64,000 nt of DNA from Talinum fruticosum (taxonomy: Eukaryota; Streptophyta; Magnoliopsida; Caryophyllales; Talinaceae). The translations under genes were made by a program, and so were the position numbers. The notes under the pieces were generated by a model that ran no database searches, was not told the DNA's origin, and saw only the letters and a list, made by a program, of their open reading frames with translations. The stretch is from NCBI GenBank assembly GCA_021018815.1, contig JAITYX010000032.1, forward strand, positions 744,001 through 808,000, read 5' to 3'. Shown here one piece after another: positions 47,857-60,400 of this stretch. Position 1 is the stretch's first letter. Each line of letters opens with the position of its first letter.

Positions 47857-48258
47857 CTAATAATATATATAATCAAGCAAGCAACGGCCGGGGAGGCGGC
47901 CGGTGGTGGCGCCGCCATTTGCGCCACCGTTAAGGAGACGTTTGAAGCTCTTGAGATGACCCATGAAATTTTTATAGACACCCGCCTTAGACTTTGTGAT
48001 GCCAGAGGACAATATGGTAATATTTCTCCTTAGCCTCATAAGCCTCTTTCCAATCCTCACCTTCAACCTGCAAATTCTCAACCTCAGCCATGAAAAAGAA
48101 GAAGAAGAAGAGAATGATCTTTTCATGGCTATTTGATCAGCTTGTTTCAGTGTTTTGTAGATCAAGAACTGAGCCTCTCTGTGGCTTCTTTCTTCTGGGT
48201 CTTCTCTCTCCATTTTTGTGTACCTGTAGCTGCTGTTTCTCCTCATCAACATGGCCAT
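47857..48258 (-). CDS. Small basic protein of unknown function, paralogue 1 (133 residues)
   Basis: Single-exon gene. I chose the ATG at 48258 (MAMLMRRNSSYRYTKM) over an upstream in-frame ATG at 48405, because the paralogue at 53582 starts at the matching position and the upstream stretch is a CT-rich, leader-like region below a TATA box. Conserved parts are RRNSSYRYTKMEREDPEERS, HREAQFLIYKTLKQADQIAM, a Ser run, and a strongly basic amphipathic segment WLRLRICRLKVRIGKRLMRL. The C-terminal part is more variable, with RLPGRCLL near the end. No signal peptide or membrane helix. I do not recognise a named family, though short plant proteins with a similar KEDP-AQFLIYK layout exist. Function not assigned; the basic stretch suggests nucleic acid or membrane-surface binding only as a possibility. 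Same strand as its copy, 5 kb away. Confidence 0.75.
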   Translation of the reverse strand: MAMLMRRNSSYRYTKMEREDPEERSHREAQFLIYKTLKQADQIAMKRSFSSSSSFSWLRLRICRLKVRIGKRLMRLRRNITILSSGITKSKAGVYKNFMGHLKSFKRLLNGGANGGATTGRLPGRCLLDYIYY

Positions 48259-48338
48259 TTTTCTTTCTTTTAGAGAGAGAAAGAGAGAGAGAAAGAGGTG
48301 GAAGATGAAGTGGGGGTGGGAGGGGATGATGGGTGTGT

Positions 48339-48347
48339 ATTTATATA
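48339..48347 (-). promoter_or_regulatory. TATA box of small basic gene 1
   Basis: Reads TATATAAAT on the minus strand, 81-89 bp upstream of the chosen start codon. The paralogue has TATAAAAA at a similar distance, supporting both calls. Confidence 0.6.
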
Positions 48348-48405
48348 TATGTGGGGGAGTGAGGGGGTCAAAGAAATGATTAACAAAGAGTGGCTGATAA
48401 AGCAT

Positions 48406-48676
48406 GCCATGTGAAGATTATGTTTAAGAAATTAATAATTTTAGGAGAAAGAGGCAAAGGAATAATTTAAATTAAGTGTTAATTATCTTGATTAATTAGC
48501 TAAAACAGAAGCTAACATTGTCTCATGGTCAAGAGCAAGAGATTAAATGCATATTCTTCCATTAATGATTGTGTTTAATACTCCGTAAACATTTTGGTTT
48601 GTATAACAAGGTTTTAATTAAGATGATTGGAAGATGCATGCATATCTATCTCAATATTAGATGATCTGTATAGTTG
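48406..48676. other. Upstream flank of small basic gene 1
   Basis: AT-rich, no gene seen. Confidence 0.4.
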
Positions 48677-48936
48677 ATTCGTTTCACAAAATTTATCGTT
48701 TTGAGATGTGAGGGAATATTAAAGAAACATAAAATTCATAACAAAAATTGTGTTAAAAGATCAAGTTGACTCAACATTTCATTAAAAATGAAAAAATCAA
48801 TGAAAAAGAAAAAAGAAATTAATAAAGATAAAATTGGTAAACGCAGTTATTAATATGTTATTAGGATTGTAAAGTGACGAGATATTATGAAATGAAAAAA
48901 TTTAGTTAAAGTGACATATATTTAACATAAATAGAC
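48677..48936 (+). mobile_element. MITE, family A copy 3
   Basis: Diverged ends, but the internal order matches the copy at 15131: a TTTATCGTTTTGAGATGTGAGG left part, TGTTAAAAGATCAAGTTGAC, GATAAAATTGGTAAAC and AGTTAAAGTGACATATATTT. Confidence 0.6.
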
Positions 48937-51559
48937 AATTTAATTATGAAAGAAAATTATTCCATCATCTATATACGTATTAGTTGGTATTAGTAATTAA
49001 TTATTTACTAGCGGCTAAGATATAACCATAAATATAATTTCCTATTAGAAAAACAGTTATCGGTTATTCCAACAGCTAATATTTACGGGACGCAATTTTC
49101 TTTTCTAGTTAATTACACCAAAGAAAAAAGAGCTTCCGACAAATTATAAGAGAAACACAAACTCCTTTGGGGCAATAACATATATAACAATGTAATAATC
49201 ACAATTCACAAATCAATAACCAAGATAATTACCCAAGCTAATTATTAAGCTTAAGGTTATATAAGAAGAAGTTTTTTTTTTTTTTTTGTTTTGTTTGGTG
49301 CATACAATATTGACCACATAGAGTAGGTGTAGGTAGACTCAAAATCAAATTAATTATAAAATCAAAAGGCAGCATGAGTCATGATAGAGATTTGCAACTT
49401 TCTTAATCAAGAAACTTCTCAACCACAAAACCAGTCATATGTATATTCGATGAATATGTAATTTAATTAATGATTTTTCTTTTAAAAAGGTCATTTAATC
49501 ACTTAGAGTTTTTGATTAATTTAATTAATGATACCAATATAAGTGTGGATCTTACGTCAACGGAATGTCGAGAAATTTAAGTTTCGTTCGTCAATAGTAT
49601 TTAAAGTAGTATTTTAATGAGTTTTTATAATATCTTATGATATTTTAAGTAGTATTTTTAAAATATTAAAATATTAATTTTTGGTATTTAAAAGTAACAT
49701 TTCATCCCTTTATTAATTTATATTTCACAAATTATGTCAATTTACAATAATCAGTTAGCTTAACCTAGGCATTGAAATGAATTGTCAATGACTTAGTATT
49801 AAGTAGTCGATAAGTAGCAGTGTGTGTATGTCTATAATTTAATAGTAATTGATAATAATATGAAAATGTAAAATTATATATGCACCGTCGTGAGTCCAAG
49901 CATGTTCTATGGAGTTTCCAAAGTCAAACTTAGAGTGAGAACATGAGGCATGAGCCCATGCACTATGCCCATTTTTGAACGTTGAATTGGCACCACCAGT
50001 CTCAGCAACAGCCAGACAACAGACAGAGAGAAGAGTCATTAAACACGATACTCATGGAGTTAGAGTTGACCTTCTTTGGTGGGAGGGAGGGACCCGACCC
50101 ATCGCATTGGCCCTACACATGATGGGTATGTATCCAATAATGCTACAATAACACCATATTATTTGGTATTTAGATTACATTTTATTCATTTCATATATTT
50201 TTGTTTTAAAATTTTAAGATTCGATTAATAAATCTTGATAATAAATTAATATAAAGAAAATTTGACAAACTCTCTTTATGAATTCGACTTTTGTTTTGTT
50301 CAGTGCACTTGCTAGCCATAAAGATTAATGTAAACGACATCGTTTTAAGCCAAAACAATGTGTATGTATATATATTTTTAAAGTGTATAGTCAAATCATA
50401 ATCTCAATAGAAAGGTAAACTGTATACCTAACTAGTTCAAACGCAACGACAGATTCACAAAATAATGAATTTGATTGAAAAAAGGGGTCTAGTCACGGAC
50501 AATTTATCATGTCCAAATTAAAAATCGGGTTTGTATGACATTGTAAATTTCTTGATGATGACGCGTGAAAGCATGTGTGTATAGTCTGTGATTTAGGTCA
50601 GAAAATGAAAGGTTATTGGGTATAAAGTTAGGAATTAATAGAAAATGAAGAAGAGAGAGGAGAAGATGAGTTGGGAGTAAGTGATGTTAGAAATGAATAA
50701 ATAATAAAAAAAATAATGACCAACTTGTAGTGTTGATTCAATGTTATCATGATGAGAAATAAATTTCTTCTGATGAGGGTCGGCTTATCTTATTGAATTA
50801 TTTATGCTAAATAATTCAGAAATTAATTAATAGGACTCGCAGAATATCCTTGAAAACTTATGGATCCCAATCAACAAAATAAACAAATGGTTTAATTTAA
50901 ATAATTAATGATTCTTTTTGCTTCATATATGTATATATAATAGTTGCATTTGGGGTTTTGTTATACAAGTTGATAATTGTTACTAAATTTTCCCAAATTG
51001 GAGAACATCCCAAGAGATAAAAACGCTATTTTATTTAGCTTTATTTTACAACCTTACCATTTTTTACAATTATTCACATCTTCTTACACTTTCTTACAAC
51101 TGTTCGCAAACTCCTTACGATTTTTTATAACTAACTTTACAACTATCTTACACCTCCTTATAACCTTATCAGTTATGGACTTACATCTTATAACTTTATA
51201 GCTAATTTCAGTCTTATAGTCCCTACAGCCAAATGGAACAGGATTTTGATTCAGCTAAATGGAAAATAAAGTCACTTTTAATTTTATAAATTTGACCGGT
51301 ATTAATTAATTTCTATAAGTGTCTTAAAAAATGTAACGATAATATTTGTAAGGTTGTGCATGGACTAATATTCTTAAAGAAAACCGCTTGGAAATTAATA
51401 TGAATCGAACCAAGATTACTTTACAAGTAATGGGTACGAAAATCATCGTTAATTATATATAAGTTGAGAACAAAGTGTATATCACCGTGAAATCATGACA
51501 AAACGCCTCTAAACTATAGTATAACAAATATACAAATTACCGATCTGTTTGACTTTACA
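48937..51559. other. AT-rich intergenic DNA
   Basis: No convincing gene. A TTACAACT-rich patch covers about 51040-51210. A 66-codon minus-strand frame at 49839-50039 has mixed composition but no homologue I know and no splice context; it is not called. Confidence 0.45.
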
Positions 51560-51564
51560 TGAAA

Positions 51565-51745
51565 AACATAATTTATTTATGTTTTATATTTGTTTATGCA
51601 TTTCTTTTATGTTCGTTTAGGTTAGTTTATTTTCGTTTATATTCGTTTATGTTCGTTCGTTTCTTATTTAACAACTTATTTCTGTTCGTTTATGTTCGTT
51701 TATGCTCTTTTATATTTGTTTATATGTTCATTTCTATTTATGTGC
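51565..51745 (+). repeat. GTTCGTTTAT minisatellite
   Basis: Roughly fifteen imperfect copies of a 10-12 base unit such as TATGTTCGTT or TTCGTTTATG in one strand orientation. Any reading frame through it is repetitive (Tyr/Val/Phe/Arg) and not a gene. Confidence 0.8.
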
Positions 51746-52247
51746 GTTTTATAGATAAGTTCTAACAGATAATAATTAGCTGAATTACTGTCTTCCACAT
51801 AATTTTGTTAAATTCCAACTCACAAAAATTTTTGAAGTCAATGATATTCCCCCAAAACTGTAGTCAATAAGTGGTCCAAAGACTGGTTTAAAGAATTAAA
51901 TCACTTGATGATAATAAGTTTGTTTGCTTCATTTTGGACAATTTTTAATTTTATCAACAAATAAAATAAAATTTGTTTGGACGATCAAAGAGCCCTCCAA
52001 CCCACGTAAGGAAAGGACCTTTTGGGCTATTTTGGGCCATCAAAAGAGTATTAATATGCTCAAATTTATGTTGTCATCTCAAGCTTAATTAACTCGAATT
52101 TTTGTTGTCATTTTCAAGCCAAGCCTTGCTACATATAGTGGCCGGTCGGATTTGATATTTTATAAGACGTCAACTATATAGTTTGCTCATAATATTTATG
52201 CAAATATTCGACTTAGGAGTTGTTTTCGATATCAACTTAAAAAATTA
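51746..52247. other. AT-rich spacer
   Basis: No gene or clear element seen. The words AAAGAGCCCT and AGGAAAGG around 51990-52016 recur at about 56179-56205, suggesting a shared repeat fragment. Confidence 0.4.
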
Positions 52248-52470
52248 TACTCGTTTTATTTTATAATGTATGTCATCTTTAATAATATTTGTTATTCTGT
52301 AATCTCAATGACATATTAATTGTTTTATTTTCTTTTTTCATCGAGTTTCTTCCTTTTTAATGAAACTTTGGGGTAATTTAGTCTTTCAACACATTTTATT
52401 ATAAATTTTGTGTTTCCTTATTATTTCCTCACAGTTAAAAACGATAAAGTATTGTAAAATCGAAGGAGTA
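52248..52470 (-). mobile_element. MITE, family A copy 4
   Basis: Opposite orientation to copies 1 and 3. Starts TACTCGTTTTATTTTATAATG and ends ACGATAAAGTATTGTAAAATCGAAGGAGTA; the internal GGGTAATTTAGTCTTTCAAC corresponds to the copy at 18225. Slightly shorter than the others. Confidence 0.6.
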
Positions 52471-53204
52471 TGTTCTATCATGTAGTACCAATGGCTAGAC
52501 AGCAAGATATTGTAGTTTTATAGTGACAACCTTGATTGAATGCCTTCAATAGATAGATAATACCGTAATAAGAAGTAGGTCATATTGTTTTTGTGTATTT
52601 AAAATAATTGATTTTAAAATTCTCCTTTAACCATATACTTATATTTTGTATTGTTATTTCTACAATAAAAGTTGGTTAAAATTTATTTTCTTTCAGTAAA
52701 TCACTATTGTTTAAAATGATATACATGACTATTACATATTATATCACGGATCGGGGTTTATAAATATCCAAATTACCGTATATAATATTTTAATTTAATT
52801 TTTAACTTACTCCTTATTTCTATTATCCCTTTTTCTAAAAAAAAATTAGATTCTTCTCGATTTCATATTGAGGCATAACACTGAATTCATAAACTCTAAT
52901 CCATGATATAAATATTGCGCCACTATTACTTATATAATGTGAAGATACACACAACAATATATTGATATATTTGATTTGATATCCGGCGGTGAATGCATAA
53001 TACCAGTAGAAACTTATGTTGGAAATACGTTGTATTGAAATTGGACTCATGGTATACAATACATGCATTCCAACATACTTCAATTTTCCATTGACATAAG
53101 TTTAGTAAAAATCTATTGGCATATTCTTGGCATTGTTTCTAAATATCGACAAATTTATAATTAATCTTGATGCCATATCACTTCCTTGTATTTCAGCGTC
53201 TTGA

Positions 53205-53582
53205 TTAAAACTCAAGCAAGCAATGGCCGGGGAGGCGGCGGGTGGCGGCACCGCCACTTCTGGCGCTGCTAAACAGGCTTTTCAGGTTGTTGAGATGACC
53301 TATGACATTTTTGCAAACACCCATTTTCGACTTAGAGGAGAAGATAGTGATTTTCCTTAGCCTCTTAAGTCTCTTTCCAACCCTCACCTTCAACTTGCAA
53401 ATTCTCAACCTCAGCCATGAAAAAGAAGAAGAAGAGAATGATCTTTTCATGGCTATTTGATCAGCTTGTTTTAGTGTTCTGTAGATCAAGAACTGAGCCT
53501 CTCTGTGGCTTCTTTCTTCTGGGTCTTCTCTCTCCATTTTTGTGTACCTGTAGCTGCTGTTTCTCCTCATGAAAATAGCCAT
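53205..53582 (-). CDS. Small basic protein of unknown function, paralogue 2 (125 residues)
   Basis: Intronless paralogue of the gene at 47857-48258. The first 50 residues are nearly identical (MAIFMRRNSSYRYTKM, then RTLKQADQIAMKRSFSSSS), the basic segment reads WLRLRICKLKVRVGKRLKRL, and the tail keeps RLPGHCLLEF. Differences are mostly small deletions in the middle and C-terminal parts, all in frame, and basic residues exchange conservatively, so selection appears to act on the protein. Both copies read the same way and keep matching upstream sequence up to the TATA box, indicating a segmental duplication and not retroposition. Function unknown. Confidence 0.77.
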   Translation of the reverse strand: MAIFMRRNSSYRYTKMEREDPEERSHREAQFLIYRTLKQADQIAMKRSFSSSSFSWLRLRICKLKVRVGKRLKRLRKITIFSSKSKMGVCKNVIGHLNNLKSLFSSARSGGAATRRLPGHCLLEF

Positions 53583-53641
53583 TTTTTTACTCGGAAAAGA
53601 AGTGGAAAATAGGAGATGGGAGGGGGTGATGGATGGGTATG

Positions 53642-53649
53642 TTTTTATA
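53642..53649 (-). promoter_or_regulatory. TATA box of small basic gene 2
   Basis: TATAAAAA on the minus strand, 60-67 bp upstream of the ATG at 53582; counterpart of the box at 48339-48347. Confidence 0.6.
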
Positions 53650-56600
53650 CATAGGTTGGGGAGTGACTAGTGAGGTAGCCAAAAGGGGATGATTAAGATA
53701 TAAATTAATATATATCTCATGTGTAGATTATGTTAGGTTAAAAGAGAGAGAGCTGGAAAAAGAACAATTTCATCAGTCACAGTCAGAGATTGCGTGCTTA
53801 ATTCCCTGTATCTGTATGCAAAAAATGGAACGATGAATTTTTACAAGGTGTCAATAATCAGAAAGGTTAATATAGGCCATATTAGTATTAGTTAATTAGT
53901 TTTTGGATAATAATTTTTAAAAATATTTTAACAGGTATTATGTAGTTAGTTGGTATCTATTTATGATTGACATAGTAAAATTCGCATTTTAAATGAAATG
54001 ATTTGAAATTATGCATAAATATCATAGGACTATCTCGAGATCGGAAACTTTTATTATGACTTCTGCTCATGTCTTACTCTACTACTATATGAATAGCATT
54101 TCCCACCGCAAAAGATATCTCTTTTTTGTACCCCTAAATCCATAAGTAGTGATAGAAGTATAAAAAACCACCCGAACTTGTACATTCAACAGTCTCAATG
54201 ATATTGTTCAAATATACTTTTAGGCCTTCCTACATATATAACAACAAAAGGGAAAAAGGGAATCGTCCATATGAATTGAAACTTATACCACACATGTAAG
54301 TTTATAGATCCGATGATACGACATAATTTAAGGAAAAGAATTTAATATTTTTTATAAAAGTGAACCATGAAAATAGAGGGTAAGTTTTAAACAAATTAAA
54401 CTAAAATACTACATATAGTAATTTTGTTCCATAAACTCGAGTCGATAATATAATTATTATTATACTCCGTATTAAACAAAGATATTAAAGCGAGGAATGT
54501 ACGTACTATCCCACTCATTTGAGGGAGAAAAAAATCGTTCTCTTGCATGGATACAAAGGCCAATTTATGAAACTTGGAACCAAATAAATAAATAAAAGGG
54601 GATTTAATTAATCAGCCGGAATCGAAATTAATTAAATCAGACGGCATGCATGAAAGTGATTAGCAACTTGTTAATTCAAAAATTTTCAACCACAAAAGAA
54701 ATTTGTCATAATTGAATGTTAATTTAGTGTAACATACGAATCAGGGACCATTTATTTAGTTCTTCTCAATGTCATTATCATTATAAAAAAGAATCTTGAC
54801 ATCAAGACATGACAAAGTGTTTTTATTTAATTTAAAAATTGATATTTTATACATTTTATGAGTGTAAAATGAGTCCAAAATGTTGGCATAAAAAGATGAA
54901 AATTACACGAAATAAGTTATCATATTTCAATAGTTGGTAAACAAAAGTGTCTGTGACTCGATTTTATTACAAGTGAAACAATAATCTCGAAATTTTAAAA
55001 ATAATAGGGTAACTTATTATTATACCTAAATTATATACTCTTAAAAAGTGAAATAAATATATCATCAGCACATGATAAATAAATTAAAATATCGCCAAAT
55101 TAACAAGACCAAGGATTGTTGCCTAGATATCAAACATTGTATTCTTAGATCTCATAATATTCATGCATAGGAGATTCCAAATTCACAGTCAGAATACTAT
55201 CGCTAGCAAAAGCGAGAACTTAAGTGACAGGTATTTTGAAATCGAGAAAGTAATTATAAATAATTGAGTTGTTGTTGCTATTTATCGGTGAGCTAACAAT
55301 ATTGTTATAAGGCTTTTCTTGGAGGAGGGGAGAGGAAATGTTTGATCTTTACTTAACTTTCTCTTATATCTTTACATAAAATATGAATTTATTTGAAAAA
55401 ATAGGTCCTTTTGTCTTAGTAACTTATAAAATACGATATTCATCTATGAATTTGTAATTAAAAATGATTGAAATTGCGCTAAAATTCATCCCTTAACAAT
55501 TGTCTAATTAAAAAGAAAATTAAAAAGAAAAAGAATCGTGAAACTAAAGAAAATATAAGAAAAACAAACAAATTACTATTTTCCCTTTGTCCAAACCAAT
55601 GTCAGATTCCTTTTTCGGTTATTATTTTTTGAAAATAGAATTGGAACCGGCCCAATCAATTCTCTTTTCCTATAATTAATATTAAAACAGTTTAACCGAT
55701 TTCGAATAAGTTTCAGAATACCCGAGAACTGTGCTCACCTTGGTGGAGGGAGCAAAATATGAACTACGACCTCTTGCTTGAAATCAAGATCACTTTTACA
55801 GTATATATATCTCAAATTGTGTGACCGAGAACCTTCCCATCCCACCCCACAAAGATATGCCTTTAAATACATATACTGTAATTTTCTAAGGAAAATTTCA
55901 TTTCTCCAATATATGTGGATATATATAGAGAAAAAGTGAGACAACAAAAATGACAGTCAAATTATTAATTTCCACAAAAACTGTAAAAAAAGTTCCATCT
56001 CATATGCCCTTTTTTTTTAAATTAAAAAAATTGTCCAATAGTGCCACCTATGGGTTGACAATAAAATCAAGTCATCGCAAAAAAAAAAAAAAAAAAAAAA
56101 AGGGTGGTCCCAAAAACTGCATTAAAATTAGGGTTTGGATGGTAACAAGTTGGTTAATGGCTTGATGCTTGGATGACTAAAGAGCCCTTCCCTGTGAGGA
56201 AAGGGCCAGTTTAGATACCTTTTGGGATGGCAAAATAGTACAAATTTGGTCACTCTCAAGCTTAAGAGACACCAGCCTTGCTACACCAAGGTCGATTTGA
56301 CAGTTTTTGTGCTTTGATATTTTAAGAAATTTGGTATATATATATATATATATGTGTGTGAGTGTGAAGGTGAACTCACCACACCGATGATTTGTATGAA
56401 GGTGAATAGTTTACCTGAGAAGTCGAGCCACACACAAAAATACTCATTTTATTCATCTTGTTTAACTTCCTCGAAATTTTAATTGATTGTTACACAAACT
56501 AGTTATTTTGATGTACTAAGAGATAATGTCGAAATCATAGTTCATACAAAATTGTCGACACCATTAGGCTCGAAGTGAAACTTGTTTATCTAACCATAAT

Positions 56601-57413
56601 GTTAATGATCATTGACAAATAAAGTTTTCGGTGAGGTGATAGTGATCTTACTCGATAAAGAGGTAAACACACATTCAAATCTTTCAAAGCGCACAAGTTG
56701 GTAAGAGTTTTATCTTATGACGTGAAAGAGTATAATCCAATCCAAATGTAAAAGACATTGGCCAAGGTAATTCTAGTAAGGACTATGAGTCTATGACAAT
56801 GTGCCGTCCTGGCAGGCTCGCACATACAAATGAATTGCAGAGAATTCATTTAGACTGTTTTTATTTTACTCTTTTTTGTATAGGAGTACAAACATAGATG
56901 GAGACTGATTCAAACTAAATTTTTAATAACTACTTTTTATAAAAAAAATTCAAACTTTATTATCTGTATTAGTTGTCATTTGACGTTGAAATCCAAAAAA
57001 AAAAATATCAAATATTGATGGCTTAATATATGCACACTCAAACTGAGAGTTCATCCATTACATTTGTACAGGGCACTGAATAATCTCTTTAAATACTCCC
57101 ACAAACACATTCAGATGATGATACAGATGTGTTGAAACACAAACATAATAACCAAGAATCATACAGTTTTGTGAGGCGGGTTTGTTGGAAAACTACGCAG
57201 GGGAGGAAATTCCCGTCATTAGAATTGTCGTTAATTCTCCAAAAATGAGAAAAGTCTTATGTAAGACGGGCTTCCTTTTCATCAGATCACTTACATGACC
57301 AAACCCCCTTTTCACTATATCAAACTATAAGGTAGTCTCACCAGAGACAAACTCTTTCAACTATTCACAGGGTTGAAGTTGCGGTTACATTTTAGGCAAA
57401 ATACTGAAAATGT
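53650..57413. other. AT-rich intergenic DNA
   Basis: No gene recognised in 3.7 kb. A poly-A run of about 22 at 56079-56101 and a (TA)n(TG)n microsatellite at about 56335-56366 are present. The last few hundred bases probably hold the SUFB 3' end. Confidence 0.5.
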
Positions 57414-60400
57414 CTAACCAACTGACCCTTCAAGTTTCAGGTTCATGAGCTCAGTCACCTCAGCACCGAACTCGTCTGGAAGCTCATTGAAGACATCCCT
57501 GCAAAACCCAGAAATCATGGCCGCCATTGCTTTTTCATAATCAATTCCTCTTTGCTGGAAGTAGAAGAGTTGATCTTCCCCAATCTTGGATGTGCTGGCT
57601 TCATGTTCAACCCGGGCAGAGGGATTCTTTACCTGTTCACGAAATTTGACAACAATCAACAAAAATGCTAATGGAGGTAACAAAAGAGGCTTTTTAAGCT
57701 TACATTAGTACTACATATCGGGCAATACACAGCAGTTATATTAGCAAACAATGAGATTGGCCTAGTATATTCTAAACATATGCATCTACCCAATGTAATA
57801 TAAGGAATAAACTGCACCTGACAACAAGCAGTGTATGAGGTTCCTGCAAAAATGGTATTGGTAGTTTGGAAAACCAGTCACTAGGATGACATTTGGTAGT
57901 GGTTATTTTTGGATCAGATCAGAAAAGTGGACGGGAATAGCAGGGTTGGATTGAATTGAGGCCAGGCAGTTTTATGTTTGGGTCATATTTCGGCTGCCAT
58001 TGGTTTTTCTGTAAAAATGGAAAAAAATGTGACCAGTGTAGATTAGACAAAGTTAGTGCAGTCGAGGTCAGTTAAAGTTGGGTTGAAGTCAGAAGCCAGC
58101 TGTCTAAGTTTGGTCCAAGTTCAAGGTATTTGGGTAGTAGTCAGATAGCGTAGTTTTACTCGAATACAGATGCAGAAAGGTTCCAACAACATTTAAATGA
58201 CTTCAGGTTCAAAATGCTCTTCCAACTTACAATGGAATCTAAGTAATAGAGACAAAGTTATTCTGTTGTACTGTGCTTTATCATACATGATGATGGATCA
58301 TGGATATATTAACCGAAACACAATCCATAAATACACCATAAAGGTGTCGTGGGACTTCGAGCACACAGCCAGCAAAGCATCACGCTCCTTGTCTATTCAA
58401 TCAATAACAGAGACCTTCAATTGGAGCAAAAACATAAAAGGCAATGCTGAATGATCAATTATTACTTCAACCTTAACTTAGCAAGTGCACATTCATGGGC
58501 AAAACCATATCTGACCTCGAGGATCGGCTAGCTTAAGCATTCCTATATCAATGAACCAATCAATCCCTCATGTAATACTAAACATTTCATATTTTCAAAT
58601 CTGCCCCCTCCAGTTACGACAAGTTTTGACTAGACATGAACATCACTAAAGCTTTTGCAATGAGAAACAAAGTGGAGAAGGAAGACGAGAACAGTAAAGG
58701 ATCATGCCATATATTGTTGACCTTATCAAAACAGATCATGAATCCAGCAATTCACATAAGCAAGTGAACGAAACAAACAAAACAAAACCATAACACCAGA
58801 GTTGGGCACTGGCTGTGCCAGTCAAGTTAGGCTGTCTTATCCACGGAGGCTATTTTTTATGGGCTCCAAATTTGGAACGTGCTAATTGCACATAACATCA
58901 GAAGCCAAAGCAGCAAAGGACCATTTAAAGAAACATTTTCTTCTAAAATAGTGTCCACGCTGTACTCTATGTTCCATTTGTATGGATTAAGATTTAACCC
59001 TTACAGGAGTTTGATATGTGGGAACTATTTGGTGGGGCCTTGAAAGTAGGAAATCGAAAGTATTGGGATCGAGGATCATAACTCCTATTTCATTATTTGG
59101 TGTTTGGGTGATAGAATTATCAACAAATTATAACTTTACAGTAATACCCTGAAACTGACACATTGTTGTCAAGTTAATGGCAAGTTGGTTGTTATCTCCC
59201 AACCAGCGCCCCCTCCCCCAAAAAATAAAAAATAAAAAACCCAACAATAACACTTAATATTTGGGAATTGAAGCATTTTAATCCAAATCCTTTGTTTTTA
59301 AAACTCCCATAAGCATTGGTAGATTTGAAATTTTTTTCCGGCGCTGAACTATAACTCCCATTTCAAAAAAACAAAAAAAAAACAACCAACTCTAAAAATC
59401 ACTCGTCCGTTCTTCCCCTCTCGCTCTCTTTCTGCAGGCTACTTCATTAAAAGAATAAATTTTAGCCTTCCCTTCACACCCGCCTCCCCTAAAGGAAAAG
59501 CGAAAGAAAAAAAAAAACACAAAAACAAGGAAAGAAAAGAGAAGACAATAAAAAAGAGAGACATTATTGGTGCCTACTTTAAGCCCTACCCTATAAGAAA
59601 AGATTTTAATATTAAGCATGGAAAGAGGACACTTTGTCAGTGAAATTAGCAGTATCAAAATAAGAGTGAAGTAGAAATTGAGGGCGGCACAGGCTAAAAT
59701 GCCATGGAACATGAAACTAGTGGTGGCAGAAAGCTATTTCTGTGGATGTGGGTGTAGAACAAGAAAGGGTCAGGTGGAAAACAGAAACATGGGTAAGGGA
59801 GGGAAATTTAGACCAGCACATTGAATCTGAAATGGTTGAAAGAATGGAATGCTTTTGAAGCCTCAGGGGCAAAGTAGTTATGGCAATCCATAAATACTTT
59901 TTTTTTGGGATAAGGATAGCAATCGATAAATTCTAATGAAATTCATGATGTATGCAAATAAGCACTCCGTGTTTACGCAACTATTTTAATGGAACCATAC
60001 ATAGAGTCACGGATGGATGACATCCAAAATGGAAGGGGCAGAGGCTTCTTTTTCTTGGTGGGGGCGGGGTTGGCGGTGGGGAACAAACAAGATGAAGACT
60101 CCAGAGTCCAAAGCTCATCAGGAAGCTGAGGACGATTCGTCCAAGTACAATCAAAATTGCAGGGCATCCTAAACACAATATAACACTTGCTCCATCGCAA
60201 AAAAAATTACTTTAGGTTTTTGAAGTAAATTAAGAAAATATGAGAATATTCCAAGAAATTTTCAATCTATGGTTGTGCAAGCTAGATAGGCTAGGATCTA
60301 AGGGGCATGAACATAGATACATGACACTGATACATAGACACATGATTTTTCCAAAAAACGGGGAGATACAACACGTCTAATGGACACATAATGATGAGAA

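Noticed and set aside
48259..48405. Upstream in-frame ATG extending small basic protein 1 to 182 residues
   Set aside because: The extra 49 residues are encoded by TATA and CT-rich leader sequence and have no counterpart in the paralogue at 53582.
49839..50039. 66-codon minus-strand frame beginning MTLLSVCCLAVAETGG
   Set aside because: The start looks slightly signal-like, but there is no promoter, splice context, paralogue or recognisable domain; chance frame is more likely.
53221..53360. Plus-strand frame beginning ATGGCCGGGGAGG opposite small basic gene 2
   Set aside because: It is the antisense shadow of the 3' part of the gene; the paralogue has ACG instead of ATG at that place.
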